A DNA stretch of 64,000 bases, from contig NZ_JAHKNG010000015.1 of the NCBI RefSeq assembly GCF_018860165.1, forward strand, positions 22,933-86,932. Reading direction: 5' to 3'. Of the stretch, positions 31,208 through 42,310 are shown in pieces. Every line of letters starts with the position of its first letter. Position 1 is the stretch's first letter. The translations under genes and the position numbers were made by a program. A model generated the notes under the pieces. It was given only the letters and a program-made list of their open reading frames with translations. It made no database searches and had not been told where the DNA came from. This DNA is from Paracoccus marinaquae. GTDB taxonomy: Bacteria; Pseudomonadota; Alphaproteobacteria; Rhodobacterales; Rhodobacteraceae.

Positions 31208-32254
31208 TCAGCAGCCCATCACCTCGCAAATGCTACGACGATAGACCTCGTTGGCTTCGCTTTCCGGGCTGTTGTTCGTCGTCGGCGCGGTGCAGCTGGC
31301 CACATAGCCCGGGCTGATGCCGCGGTTGACGCAGCCGCTGATATCCCAGCCCGGCGGGATCGCGGTCAGGTCGACATCCTGCCATTTCGGATGGCCGCTT
31401 GCCTTCAGTTCATCCAGATTCGTCAGGATCAGCGAGGACAGATCCGAGACGGCGCCGCAGGCCGCCCGGTGATAGGCATTGCCGTTCATCTGGTATTCAA
31501 AAGTCATCAGCACCGCCTTGACCGAGACCAGATCGACCGGTTCGGTCTGGAACGGATAGGTGTTCGCCGGCAGGGTCGAGGGGGTATAGACGCTGCGCAG
31601 GGTGTCATCGGCGATCGGTACCAGGTGGAACTGAGCGCCGTCGATGGCATTCTCGGAATAGAGCGAGGCGGGCGCGCCGGCGACATAGAAGAAGGCGTCG
31701 ATATTGCCCGCCTTCAATTGCTCCAGCCCGTCAGCCGGCCCGATCAGCACCTTCTCGGCCGGCTCGACCCCCGCCAGCGACAGCATCAGCGAGGCGGTCA
31801 GGAAGGTTCCGCTGTCCTCGACCCCGATTGCCACGCGCTTGCCGGTCAGATCGCGCAGTCCGGAAATGTCGTTCCGCGCGAGGATATGCACTTCTTCCTC
31901 GTAAAGCGGAAAGGCGATGCGCACGCCCCGGATGGTGCGGGCGACGACCGGATCCTGACTGGCGAAGGTCTGCATGTATTCCAGCACATCGTTCTGAACG
32001 ATGCCGAACTGGGTGTAGCGCCGCTGCCGGACGCCAAGGAAATTTTCCAGCGAACCGGCGGTTTCCACCACGCCCATATCCTTGCCGCAGGCGGACATCA
32101 GTTGCTGCATGTCGCGGCCGAACTGGATATAGGTTCCGGTCGATGCGCCGGTCATGATGTTGATGGTCGGCTCCTGCGCGTGACCGGGCAACACCGAGGC
32201 TCCGGCAAGGCCGGCGACGAACGCGAGGTTTCGCAAAACTCTGGGCAATCGCAT
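31208..32254 (-). CDS. TAXI family periplasmic solute-binding protein, orphan
   Basis: 348 aa, Sec signal peptide (cut near GHAQ-EP) followed by a TAXI-type TRAP binding fold: INIMTGASTGTYIQFGRDM, GPADGLEQLKAGNIDAFFYV and the TYPFQTEPVDLVSVKAVLM segment. TAXI proteins normally feed a fused TRAP membrane subunit, but none is nearby. The tail beyond about residue 300 is unusual and ends in Cys (SICEVMGC). There are six Cys in the mature chain, an even number suited to disulfides. It lies 31 bases behind the coiled-coil gene, so the two are probably co-transcribed. Confidence 0.82.
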   Translation of the reverse strand: MRLPRVLRNLAFVAGLAGASVLPGHAQEPTINIMTGASTGTYIQFGRDMQQLMSACGKDMGVVETAGSLENFLGVRQRRYTQFGIVQNDVLEYMQTFASQDPVVARTIRGVRIAFPLYEEEVHILARNDISGLRDLTGKRVAIGVEDSGTFLTASLMLSLAGVEPAEKVLIGPADGLEQLKAGNIDAFFYVAGAPASLYSENAIDGAQFHLVPIADDTLRSVYTPSTLPANTYPFQTEPVDLVSVKAVLMTFEYQMNGNAYHRAACGAVSDLSSLILTNLDELKASGHPKWQDVDLTAIPPGWDISGCVNRGISPGYVASCTAPTTNNSPESEANEVYRRSICEVMGC

Positions 32255-32285
32255 GCTACTCTCCTTCGTGATGTGGTGCAGTCAT

Positions 32286-34280
32286 TCAACAGTTGCCCAG
32301 CCGTGACATCAGGACCAGGAGTGTCTGCCGGTTGATCGGGTTCTGAACCTGCCTGAGCGCGTCGGGCGTGCAGGTGCCGCCAAGAAGCAGGCTGCGCAAC
32401 TGCGCCCGCTGCCCGGGATCGCTGGGCAGCCCCGGCGCTGCGGCCAGGGCGGCATCGACAATGGCGGCGCTTCGACCGGGGATCTGGGGGGCTGGTGCGG
32501 CGGCGGTGGTTTCGGCGGCGGCTTCGGGGACGGTAACATCCGTCAGAGCCTGCGCTTGGGCGGCAGAGGTGGTCGCCGCCGCGACCTCTGCGGCAAGCGC
32601 CTCGCGGCGCCCGGTCAGCCCGGCGATCTCGCCGCGCAGGCCATCCACCTGGGCTGCCAGTTCCGCTGCCAGGCTGCGCTGTTCGGCGACCGTGTCGGAC
32701 AGGCCCGCGCGCTCGGCCTCCAGTTCGGCCCGCAAAGCGTCGCGCTGGCTGGTGAGACCGGCGATCTCGTCGCGCAGCGGCCCGGCCTGTCCGCTCAGGG
32801 TGCCCAGAGCCGCCTGCTGTTCGGCAGTCGCTGTCCGGGCCTCCTCGGCCTCGGCCAGCAATGCCTCGCGGTTGGCGCCAAGCTGCTCGGTCAGGGCCTG
32901 CAACTCGGTGGCCCGAGCCTCCAGCGCCGCGACCTCTTCGCGCTGCGCCGCGACCTTCTGGTCCAGTTCCGCGACGGTGGCCTGCTGCTCGGTCAGGGCC
33001 GCGGTGGCCTGTGCCAGATCGGTCTGTCGCACTTCCGCGTCGGCGATCTCGGCCAGCAGGTCGTCGCGCCGACCGGTCAGCGTCGCAATCTCGGCCTGCA
33101 GAGGCTCTGCCTGTCCGGCCAGTGTGGCGTTGCGTTCGGCGGCACTTGTCCGCGTCTGTTCGACCTCGGCCAGCAGGGCCTCGCGTTCGGCGCCAAGCTG
33201 TTCGCTGGCCGTCTGCAATTCGGCGATCCGCGCTTCCAGCGCCGCAGCCTCGTCGCGCCGCGCCGAAAGCGTCTGTTCCAGTTCTGCGGCTGCCGTCTGC
33301 TGCCCGGCCATTGCCGCAGCCGCCTGCGTCTGCTCGGCCTGACGCGCCTCGGCCTGAGCGATCTCGGTCTGCAGCGCATCGCGCTGACCGGTCAGCGTCG
33401 TGATCTCGGCGCGCAGCGGCTCGGCCTGCCCGGTCAGCGCCTCCAGCGCCGATTGCTGTTCGGCGACGACAGCTTTCGCCCGTTCGGCTTCGTCCATCAG
33501 GGCCTTGTGGTCCGTGTCAAGCTGTCCGGTGGCCGCACGCAACTCGGTCGCCCGCGTTTCCAGCGCGGTGACTTCCTCGCGTTTGGTTAAGATCGTCTGA
33601 TCCAGATCCGCGGCGGTCTTCTGCTGTTCGGTCAGGCTCTCCGCCAATTGGGCCTGCTCGGCCTGACGTGCACTGGCGCCTGCGATTTCGGCCTGCAGGT
33701 CGTCGCGCTGGCCGGTCAGCGTCGCAATCTCGGTGCGCAGGGATTCGGTCTGCCCGGTCAGCGCCTCCAGTGACGCCTGCTGTTCGGCGGTCGTGGCCTG
33801 CGCCTGCTGGGCCGCGGCCAGGGCGCCGTCTCGGTCCAGGGTCAGCCCGTCCAGAATGCCGCGCATCTCGGTGGTCTGGGCGTCAATCTCCGCGAGTTCC
33901 GCGCGCCGCTCGGTGATCGCTTCCGACAGGGCGGTGGCCGTTTTTTCCTGGTCCGGCAGCTCGGCCGCCTGCCAGGAGATTTGGGCGATTTCGACCCGCA
34001 GTTTGTCGCGTTGTTCGGTCAGGGTGGCGATATCGGCGCGCAGACGGTCGAGTTCGGCCTCGGTCGGGGCGATCAGCTTGTCCAGGGCGGCAAGCTTGGC
34101 CTCTGCCTCCTGCTGCCGCGTTTCAAGCTGGCCGACCTCTTCGTCCATGGTCGCGATGATCTGGCGCAAGGCCGCCGCGCGGCCCTGGTCATCCTGCTGG
34201 GCGCTCGCGGCAGGCGGCATGAAGGCAGCCGCTGTCAGAACCGTCGTTGCAAGTCCGATTGACCAAGATAACCGCGTCAC
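32286..34280 (-). CDS. Large exported coiled-coil protein with tandem repeats
   Basis: 664 aa from GTG 34280, chosen for the GGGAGAG ribosome site six bases away; the frame also extends to a TTG at 34331. A signal peptide (cut after PPAASA) is followed by about 550 residues of heptad-rich Glu/Gln/Ala/Leu sequence, with motifs such as LTGQRDxLxxEI and EEVxALExRATEL recurring every 105-108 residues. The C-terminal 70 residues are non-repetitive, hold a Cys in GGTCTPDAL, and end in Cys (SRLGNC). Probably a periplasmic rod or tether; function unknown. Next gene is the TAXI protein. Confidence 0.8.
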   Translation of the reverse strand: MTRLSWSIGLATTVLTAAAFMPPAASAQQDDQGRAAALRQIIATMDEEVGQLETRQQEAEAKLAALDKLIAPTEAELDRLRADIATLTEQRDKLRVEIAQISWQAAELPDQEKTATALSEAITERRAELAEIDAQTTEMRGILDGLTLDRDGALAAAQQAQATTAEQQASLEALTGQTESLRTEIATLTGQRDDLQAEIAGASARQAEQAQLAESLTEQQKTAADLDQTILTKREEVTALETRATELRAATGQLDTDHKALMDEAERAKAVVAEQQSALEALTGQAEPLRAEITTLTGQRDALQTEIAQAEARQAEQTQAAAAMAGQQTAAAELEQTLSARRDEAAALEARIAELQTASEQLGAEREALLAEVEQTRTSAAERNATLAGQAEPLQAEIATLTGRRDDLLAEIADAEVRQTDLAQATAALTEQQATVAELDQKVAAQREEVAALEARATELQALTEQLGANREALLAEAEEARTATAEQQAALGTLSGQAGPLRDEIAGLTSQRDALRAELEAERAGLSDTVAEQRSLAAELAAQVDGLRGEIAGLTGRREALAAEVAAATTSAAQAQALTDVTVPEAAAETTAAAPAPQIPGRSAAIVDAALAAAPGLPSDPGQRAQLRSLLLGGTCTPDALRQVQNPINRQTLLVLMSRLGNC
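32788..33770 (-). repeat. Tandem repeat array, 324/315/324-bp periods
   Basis: The same segment (plus-strand TGCCCGGTCA or a one-to-three-base variant) recurs at 32788, 33112, 33427 and 33751, giving spacings of 324, 315 and 324 bases, that is 108, 105 and 108 codons. The repeats lie inside the coiled-coil gene and keep frame. Confidence 0.85.
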
Positions 34281-34288
34281 AAGTCTCT

Positions 34289-34315
34289 CCCTGCCATCAT
34301 CCAATGATGGCAGGG
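34289..34315 (-). promoter_or_regulatory. 12-bp perfect hairpin covering the ribosome site of the coiled-coil gene
   Basis: CCCTGCCATCAT-CCA-ATGATGGCAGGG. On the transcript the 3' arm ends in CAGGG, which runs straight into AGAG before the GTG start, so the ribosome-binding GGGAGAG is half buried in the stem. It could act as a translational switch or as a palindromic operator. Confidence 0.6.
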
Positions 34316-34554
34316 CGCATTTTCTTGTCAATCTTTATGCGTCATGCACCTGTCCGGCAAAACCGGGCGGCGGGTCGGCAATTCAGCAGATCTCGGCTTG
34401 CGGAACCGTCACGGATTATCTTCCGGGGGTGAAGGCAGGCCCTTTCCCGATGGAAGCATGTCCGCGGTCCACGCGGGAAAGAAGGCGGAACCTTCCTCGA
34501 AGGCGAGGCGATCGTGCCACCCGAAAGCCGGGCGGCACGATGAACCACGGCAGG

Positions 34555-36162
34555 TCAGTGCGGCTGCTCCGAGACCAGGGCATCACCGCTCTTGAGGTGG
34601 TGGCGCAGCAACTGCTTTTGCCGTCCACCCTTCGGGATGGTGCGGATGGCGTTGCTCTCGGCCGGTTGGCGGCCCCATTCGGGGAACAGCGCCAGCAGTT
34701 CCTCGACCTGCTCGGCGGGCAGGCTCTTCAGGACTTCGGGGCCGGTATAGAGGCTTTCGCTCAGCGCACCGTCCGAGAAGACCAGTTCGTGCTGATCGAA
34801 GATGAAATGCACATATTCGACTTCATTCAGGTCTTCAGCGATCTCGACGCCGGGCCAGCCAAGCAGCTTTTTCGCCGAGATCAGGACTTCGGCCTCGCCG
34901 AACATGCGTTCGGCGATTTTCGAACTGACCAGAACCCGGTGCTGGGGCGACACCAGCAGGTCGCGCTGCGGGACGTGCGGCCCCAGGGCGCCGGCGCGGA
35001 TGCGGATCGGGCGCATCCGCGACTGGCCGCGCAGATGGGCGGCGCTAAGCTTGCTTTTGCCGATCCACAGGATCGGCTTGGGGCCGTGGTCGTGGGTCAC
35101 GACCAGATCGCCCACCGCCAGATCACCGGCCATCACCTCGCCCTGCGGGGTCAGGATGCACGTCAAACCGGTGAAGCAGACATAGAAGGGGATGGTGATG
35201 GTGCCGGTGCTGAGCAGGTCGTCGCCATTGTTGAAATAGGTGCTGATCTCGGCGGTGACCTCGGCAGGCGGGGTCGGTGCCGGTTCCAGGTCGATGGCGC
35301 CGGTGTTCAGGACATAACCCGAGGCGGTCGGGGTCAGTGCCGGGTGGCCGACGGGATAGTCGCGGGTGATGGTGATCGTCTCGCCGGGATTGTTGGGATC
35401 GTCATAGGTGAAGGTCACCCGAACGCCATCGACATCGACGATCGGCGGGGGGGAGTTGATCTCGTTGATCAGATCCTCGATCGTGGTCACCTGCACGGCA
35501 CCGTTATTCTCTCCGATCTCGCCGCCGGTATTGTCGAGCTGGTTCAGATCGCCGAGGCTGCTGCGCGCACCGACGCCGATGCCCGAGATGTTGGCATTGA
35601 AGTTGTCCGCCAGCCTTTGCGCCTCATCGGTATATCGGCCGCCCGCGTTCTGTGCGCCATCCGAGAGGAAGATCACCTGATTGCTGGCATTGGGGTCGAC
35701 GTTTTGATCATCCCAGGACCGGTCGATATCGGAAAGGGGGTCGGCGTAGTTAGTGGCGCCGTTAGGCCGAAGTGTGCCAAGTGCGGTGTCGAAGGCAGCC
35801 TGATCGTCGAGGTTGAAGACGCCGACCACTCGTCCCTGCGAACCATACTCGACCAGCGTGATGGTCACGCGCGAGGGGTCATAGCCGTTGTCGATATAGG
35901 TCTGGAACAGCGCCTTGGCGGCGATCACCTGTGCTTGCAGGAAGGTGTCGACACGACCGTCTCCGTCGAGGTCGGTGCCCGATGAATCCGCGGTCGACCC
36001 CGAGGTGTCGATGGCCAGCGCGATATTGATATCGTCGTTGTTCTGCGCCGCGAGACTGACCTCGTGCCGGATCTCCACCGTATCGGTTGCATATTCCGGG
36101 TAGGTTGTGGTGGTCGTGACCCCGACCCCGTCAATCGTGCCGCCGCCTGTTACATCTGGCAT
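34555..36162 (-). CDS. VWA domain protein with C-terminal Hint domain
   Basis: 535 aa. A von Willebrand A domain (about 45-235) with MIDAS motif DTSGST (52-57) and a calcium-loop-like DLDGDGRVD (64-72) is followed by a beta-rich section, then a Hint (hedgehog/intein) module from Cys329: CFTGLTCILTPQGEVMAGDL, then GDLVVTHDHGPKPILWIG. No signal peptide; related Rhodobacterales proteins are thought to leave by type I secretion. A C-terminal splice junction (HN/Cys) is not evident, so cleavage rather than splicing would be expected, if any. Adhesin or secreted surface protein is inference. Confidence 0.82.
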   Translation of the reverse strand: MPDVTGGGTIDGVGVTTTTTYPEYATDTVEIRHEVSLAAQNNDDINIALAIDTSGSTADSSGTDLDGDGRVDTFLQAQVIAAKALFQTYIDNGYDPSRVTITLVEYGSQGRVVGVFNLDDQAAFDTALGTLRPNGATNYADPLSDIDRSWDDQNVDPNASNQVIFLSDGAQNAGGRYTDEAQRLADNFNANISGIGVGARSSLGDLNQLDNTGGEIGENNGAVQVTTIEDLINEINSPPPIVDVDGVRVTFTYDDPNNPGETITITRDYPVGHPALTPTASGYVLNTGAIDLEPAPTPPAEVTAEISTYFNNGDDLLSTGTITIPFYVCFTGLTCILTPQGEVMAGDLAVGDLVVTHDHGPKPILWIGKSKLSAAHLRGQSRMRPIRIRAGALGPHVPQRDLLVSPQHRVLVSSKIAERMFGEAEVLISAKKLLGWPGVEIAEDLNEVEYVHFIFDQHELVFSDGALSESLYTGPEVLKSLPAEQVEELLALFPEWGRQPAESNAIRTIPKGGRQKQLLRHHLKSGDALVSEQPH

Positions 36163-36356
36163 AACGCCCTCGCATAAAACAATCTGACTGGATTCTATAT
36201 CATTGCGTTTTGTGCAGACAGGATATCAGCCATCGGCGCGGTGCTGTCTAGCTGTCCTATTGGACAAAATTGACGCATCGGCCGTTGAAACCCCGGCCCG
36301 CGCGGGGATGGGGCCTGCGCCGGTCGAGATGAAGTGCCCGGCGAGAGGGCGGCCGA

Positions 36357-39045
<2,689 letters not shown>

Positions 39046-39053
<8 letters not shown>

Positions 39054-40089
39054 ATTCGGGAACCTTTCGCGGGGCATGTTCGGCCACGGCCTCGGCGATG
39101 GCGCGGATATGGTCGGGGGTGGTGCCGCAGCAGCCGCCGACGACATTGACGAGGCCATCGCGGGCGAAATCGGCGATCTGCCGGGCGGTATCCTCGGGGC
39201 CTTCGTCATACTGACCGAAGGCATTGGGCAGGCCGGCATTGGGATAGGCGCAGATCAGCGTCTCGGCCACGCCCGACAGTTCAGCCAGATGCGGCCGCAT
39301 GGCGGCGGCGCCAAGCGCGCAGTTCAGGCCCACGGTCCATGGCCGCGCGTGGCGGACCGAATACCAGAAGGCGGTCGGCGTCTGCCCCGACAGGGTGCGC
39401 CCCGAAGCATCAGTGATCGTGCCCGAGATCATCAGCGGCAGCGCCTGCCCATGCGCCTCCATCGCCTGGATGCAGGCGAAGATCGCGGCCTTGGCGTTCA
39501 GCGTGTCGAAGATCGTCTCGATCAGCAAAAGATCGGCGCCGCCCGCGATCAGCCCGGTGGCCTGCTGGTGATAGGCTGCGCGCAGATCCTCGAAGCTGAC
39601 GGCACGATAGCCCGGATTGTTCACATCCGGGCTGATCGAGGCGGTGCGGTTGGTCGGGCCGATGGCGCCGGCCACGAAGCGCGGCCTGCCGTCAATCGCG
39701 GTCGCCCGGTCCAGCGCCCGGCGGACGACGCGCGCACCCTCGACATTCAGGTCATGCACCGCCGCCTGCAGCCCGTAATCGGCCTGCGCGATGGTGGTGG
39801 CGGAAAAGGTATTCGTCTCGACGATATCGGCCCCGGCCATGGCATAGCGGAAATGAATCTCTTCCACCGCCTCGGGCTGGGTCAGGATCAGCAGGTCGTT
39901 GTTGCCCTTCTGCGGATGGTCGGAATGATGCCGGCAGACATGACCCGAGCCTTGGCCGGTAAAGTCGTCCTCGCCCAGGCTCAGCGCCTGAATCTGCGTT
40001 CCCATCGCCCCGTCGAGAACAAGGATACGTTCGGCCGCAGCACGGTTCAGTGCCGCAAAAGCGGGGGAGGGGGGAAGTCTGCCGGTCAT
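39046..40089 (-). CDS. Methionine synthase, homocysteine-binding part of a split MetH
   Basis: 347 aa homocysteine S-methyltransferase domain, ATG 40089 after GAAGGGCG (a TTG at 40110 is also in frame). The zinc ligands are present: Cys in VGLNCALGA and the Cys pair in [10 protein letters not shown]. The N-terminal [10 protein letters not shown] and [19 protein letters not shown] are as in MetH. It ends APRKVPEYA just where intact MetH continues into the pterin domain. The second gene starts eight bases before this stop, pointing to coupled translation of two subunits. Confidence 0.9.
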
Positions 40090-40125
40090 GATCGCGCCCT
40101 TCGTCAGCAAGCCCGCTACATAGGG

Positions 40126-40179
40126 GATATGGCGAATATCGGCAAATTCATAATTTTCCAGATGATGATGAGGAAAATT
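40126..40179. promoter_or_regulatory. Inverted repeats upstream of the metH pair
   Basis: GATAT-GGCGA-ATATC (40126-40140) and AATTTTCC/GGAAAATT (40152-40179, 12-base loop), both AT-rich, between the Lrp gene end and the metH start. Either could be an operator for the methionine genes, and the second could also end the Lrp transcript. No cobalamin or SAM riboswitch fits in this short gap. Confidence 0.4.
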
Positions 40180-40185
40180 GATAAT

Positions 40186-40647
40186 CTACGGGATCGCCAC
40201 GCCGCGATCGTCCTTCAGCGTCTTCAGCACGATTTCGGACCGCACCTGCGCGACCTGCGGGTGCGGCAGCAGATGGCCGTGGATGAAATCCGCGAAGGCG
40301 TCCAGATCGCGGGCGTGAATATCCAGCACATAGTCGGCATCGCCCGAAACCGAGAAGGCCTGCCGGATCTGCGGATGACTGGCCACGAAACGGGCGAAGT
40401 CCTCGCCCTTCTGCTGGCCATGGACGGACAGGTTCACCCGGATGATCGCCCGCAATCCGTAGCCCAGCTTGGCCGCGTTCAGCCGTGCCGCATAGCCCTG
40501 GATCACGCCATCGCGTTCCAGCGCGGCCCGCCTGCGCGAGCATTGCGAGGCCGAGAGGTTCACCACTTCGGCGAGGGCGGCATTGGTCATCGCGCCGTCG
40601 CGCTGCAATGCAGAAAGAATTGCAATATCGAAGCCATCCAGTTCCAT
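40186..40647 (-). CDS. Lrp/AsnC family regulator, probable regulator of hpd
   Basis: 153 aa from ATG 40647. N-terminal HTH (about 3-60: LDGFDIAILSALQRDGAMTN, LSASQCSRRRAALERDGVI) plus a C-terminal RAM ligand domain (about 70-145). Transcribed divergently from hpd across 127 bases that hold an ATGCGGG/CCCGCAT inverted repeat. The position suggests control of tyrosine breakdown by an amino acid; this is inference from the neighbourhood. Confidence 0.88.
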   Translation of the reverse strand: MELDGFDIAILSALQRDGAMTNAALAEVVNLSASQCSRRRAALERDGVIQGYAARLNAAKLGYGLRAIIRVNLSVHGQQKGEDFARFVASHPQIRQAFSVSGDADYVLDIHARDLDAFADFIHGHLLPHPQVAQVRSEIVLKTLKDDRGVAIP

Positions 40648-40670
40648 TCCGCGCGCCGCTTTCCGATTTG

Positions 40671-40709
40671 ATGCGGGTTTCGTGCGATAGTGCCGCAATA
40701 TTCCCGCAT
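40671..40709. promoter_or_regulatory. Inverted repeat in the Lrp-hpd divergent promoter
   Basis: ATGCGGG (40671-40677) and CCCGCAT (40703-40709), 25 bases apart, with GTGCG/TGCCGC between. Candidate operator for the adjacent Lrp-type regulator. Confidence 0.5.
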
Positions 40710-40774
40710 TTCGCAAGTATCGCGCATGGCGCATCGGGCATGATTCCCGCAGCGACAGGAATCAGGAGGAGCGC

Positions 40775-41887
40775 ATGGGTCCCTTTCCGCACAATGCCCC
40801 GAAGGCGACGATCAGCAAGGCCAATCCGGCCGGAACCGATGGCTTCGAGTTCGTGGAATTCGCCCATCCCGAACCCGGCAAGCTGGACGCGATCTTCCGC
40901 CAGATGGGTTTCGTCCCGGTGGCGAAGCACAAGACCAGAGACATCACCCTCTATTGTCAGGGCGACATCAATTACCTGCTGAATGCCGATGCGGCCAGCC
41001 ACGCGGCGGAGTTCGTGGCCGAACACGGCCCCTGCGCCCCGGCCATGGCCTGGCGCGTCGTGGACGCGCAGGCGGCGCTGAAGCGCGCGCTCGATCTGGG
41101 CGCGTCGGAATATACCGGCCCCGGCAAGTCGATCGAGGCCCCGGCGGTTTACGGCATCGGCGGCTCGCTGCTTTATTTCATCGACCGGTACGGCGACAAG
41201 GGCAGCGCCTATGAGGCCGATTACGACTGGCTGGGCGAGGCGAATCCGTCGCCCGAGGGCTTTGGCTTCTACTATCTCGACCACCTGACCCATAACGTGA
41301 TCCGCGGCAACATGGACACCTGGTACAAGTTCTACCACGACACGTTCAATTTCCGCGAAATCAAGTATTTCGACATCAAGGGCAAGCAGACCGGGCTGGT
41401 CAGCAGGGCGCTGACCTCGCCCGACGGCAAGATCCGCATCCCGATCAACGAAAGCACCGACGATCACAGCCAGATCGAGGAATACCTCAAGGAATACAAG
41501 GGCGAGGGCATCCAGCATATCGCCATTGCCAGCAATGACATCTATGCCGGCACCGATGCCATCTCGGCCGCCGGGATGGACTTCATGCCCGGACCGCCCG
41601 ATGTCTATTACGAGATGTCGCACAAGCGGGTGAAGGGCCATGAAGAGCCCCTCGAACGGATGAAGAAGCACGGCATCCTGATCGACGGCGAAGGCGTCGT
41701 TGGCGGCGGCGAGACCCGGATCCTGTTGCAGATCTTCTCGAAGACGGTGATCGGGCCGATCTTCTTCGAGTTCATCCAGCGCAAGGGCGACGATGGCTTC
41801 GGCGAGGGCAATTTCCGCGCGCTCTTCGAATCGATCGAGGAAGACCAGATCCGTCGCGGCGTCCTGAACGCCGAACCGGCCGAGTAG
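40775..41887 (+). CDS. hpd: 4-hydroxyphenylpyruvate dioxygenase
   Basis: Converts 4-hydroxyphenylpyruvate to homogentisate in tyrosine catabolism. 370 aa from ATG 40775 with AGGAGG upstream. The iron ligands are visible: His in YLDHLTHNV (about 167), His in GIQHIAIAS (about 249) and Glu in FFEFIQRKGDDGFGEGNF (about 330). Homogentisate dioxygenase and later steps are not in the window. Confidence 0.96.
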   Translation: MGPFPHNAPKATISKANPAGTDGFEFVEFAHPEPGKLDAIFRQMGFVPVAKHKTRDITLYCQGDINYLLNADAASHAAEFVAEHGPCAPAMAWRVVDAQAALKRALDLGASEYTGPGKSIEAPAVYGIGGSLLYFIDRYGDKGSAYEADYDWLGEANPSPEGFGFYYLDHLTHNVIRGNMDTWYKFYHDTFNFREIKYFDIKGKQTGLVSRALTSPDGKIRIPINESTDDHSQIEEYLKEYKGEGIQHIAIASNDIYAGTDAISAAGMDFMPGPPDVYYEMSHKRVKGHEEPLERMKKHGILIDGEGVVGGGETRILLQIFSKTVIGPIFFEFIQRKGDDGFGEGNFRALFESIEEDQIRRGVLNAEPAE

Positions 41888-41895
41888 GGGAGAGC

Positions 41896-41925
41896 GGCCC
41901 CGCCCGTCCTTGCGCGGGCGGGGCC
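41896..41925 (+). terminator. GC-rich hairpin after hpd
   Basis: 11-bp perfect stem GGCCCCGCCCG / CGGGCGGGGCC with an eight-base loop, between hpd and the Rieske gene. No T-run; may act as a terminator or lower downstream expression. Confidence 0.5.
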
Positions 41926-41937
41926 GGTAATCCATCC

Positions 41938-42291
41938 ATGAGCTGGACCGACTATTCTTCGGCGCCCGCGCCGGGCACGCCGATCTGCGCCGAGGCCGGG
42001 ATCACCGCAGTCCATCCCCTGACCATCCGCAGCGAGCGGGGGGAATTCCCGCTGATCCTGTTACGCGACGGCGACAAGCTGCGCGCCTATGTCAATGCCT
42101 GCCCGCACCAGTACCTGCCGCTGAACTATCGTGGCGAACAACTGCTTTCTGCGGATGGCGCCATGCTGCTGTGCACCAATCACGGGGCGCGGTTCGACAT
42201 TTCCACCGGCCGGGTGATCGAAGGCGCCGATTGCGGCCTCGACCCGGTGCCGGTCAGCATTGCCGAGGGCATGGTGGTGATCGGCGAATAG
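41938..42291 (+). CDS. Rieske [2Fe-2S] domain protein
   Basis: 117-aa soluble ferredoxin-type Rieske protein. Cluster ligands sit in CPHQYLPL (about 55-62) and CTNHGARF (about 79-86), that is Cys-x-His and Cys-x2-His. It resembles the small Rieske proteins that serve ring dioxygenases or nitrite reductase. It follows hpd on the same strand, so a role in aromatic breakdown is possible. Its redox partner is not seen here. Confidence 0.9.
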   Translation: MSWTDYSSAPAPGTPICAEAGITAVHPLTIRSERGEFPLILLRDGDKLRAYVNACPHQYLPLNYRGEQLLSADGAMLLCTNHGARFDISTGRVIEGADCGLDPVPVSIAEGMVVIGE

Positions 42292-42310
42292 CCCGTCGGG
42301 GCGCGAACCG

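Noticed and set aside
32300..34200. Repetitive coiled-coil DNA considered as CRISPR or satellite
   Set aside because: Periods of 315-324 bases keep the reading frame and heptads; no short repeats with unique spacers.
40090..40185. Cobalamin or SAM riboswitch before metH
   Set aside because: The gap is under 100 bases and no B12-box or SAM-II/SAH core was seen.
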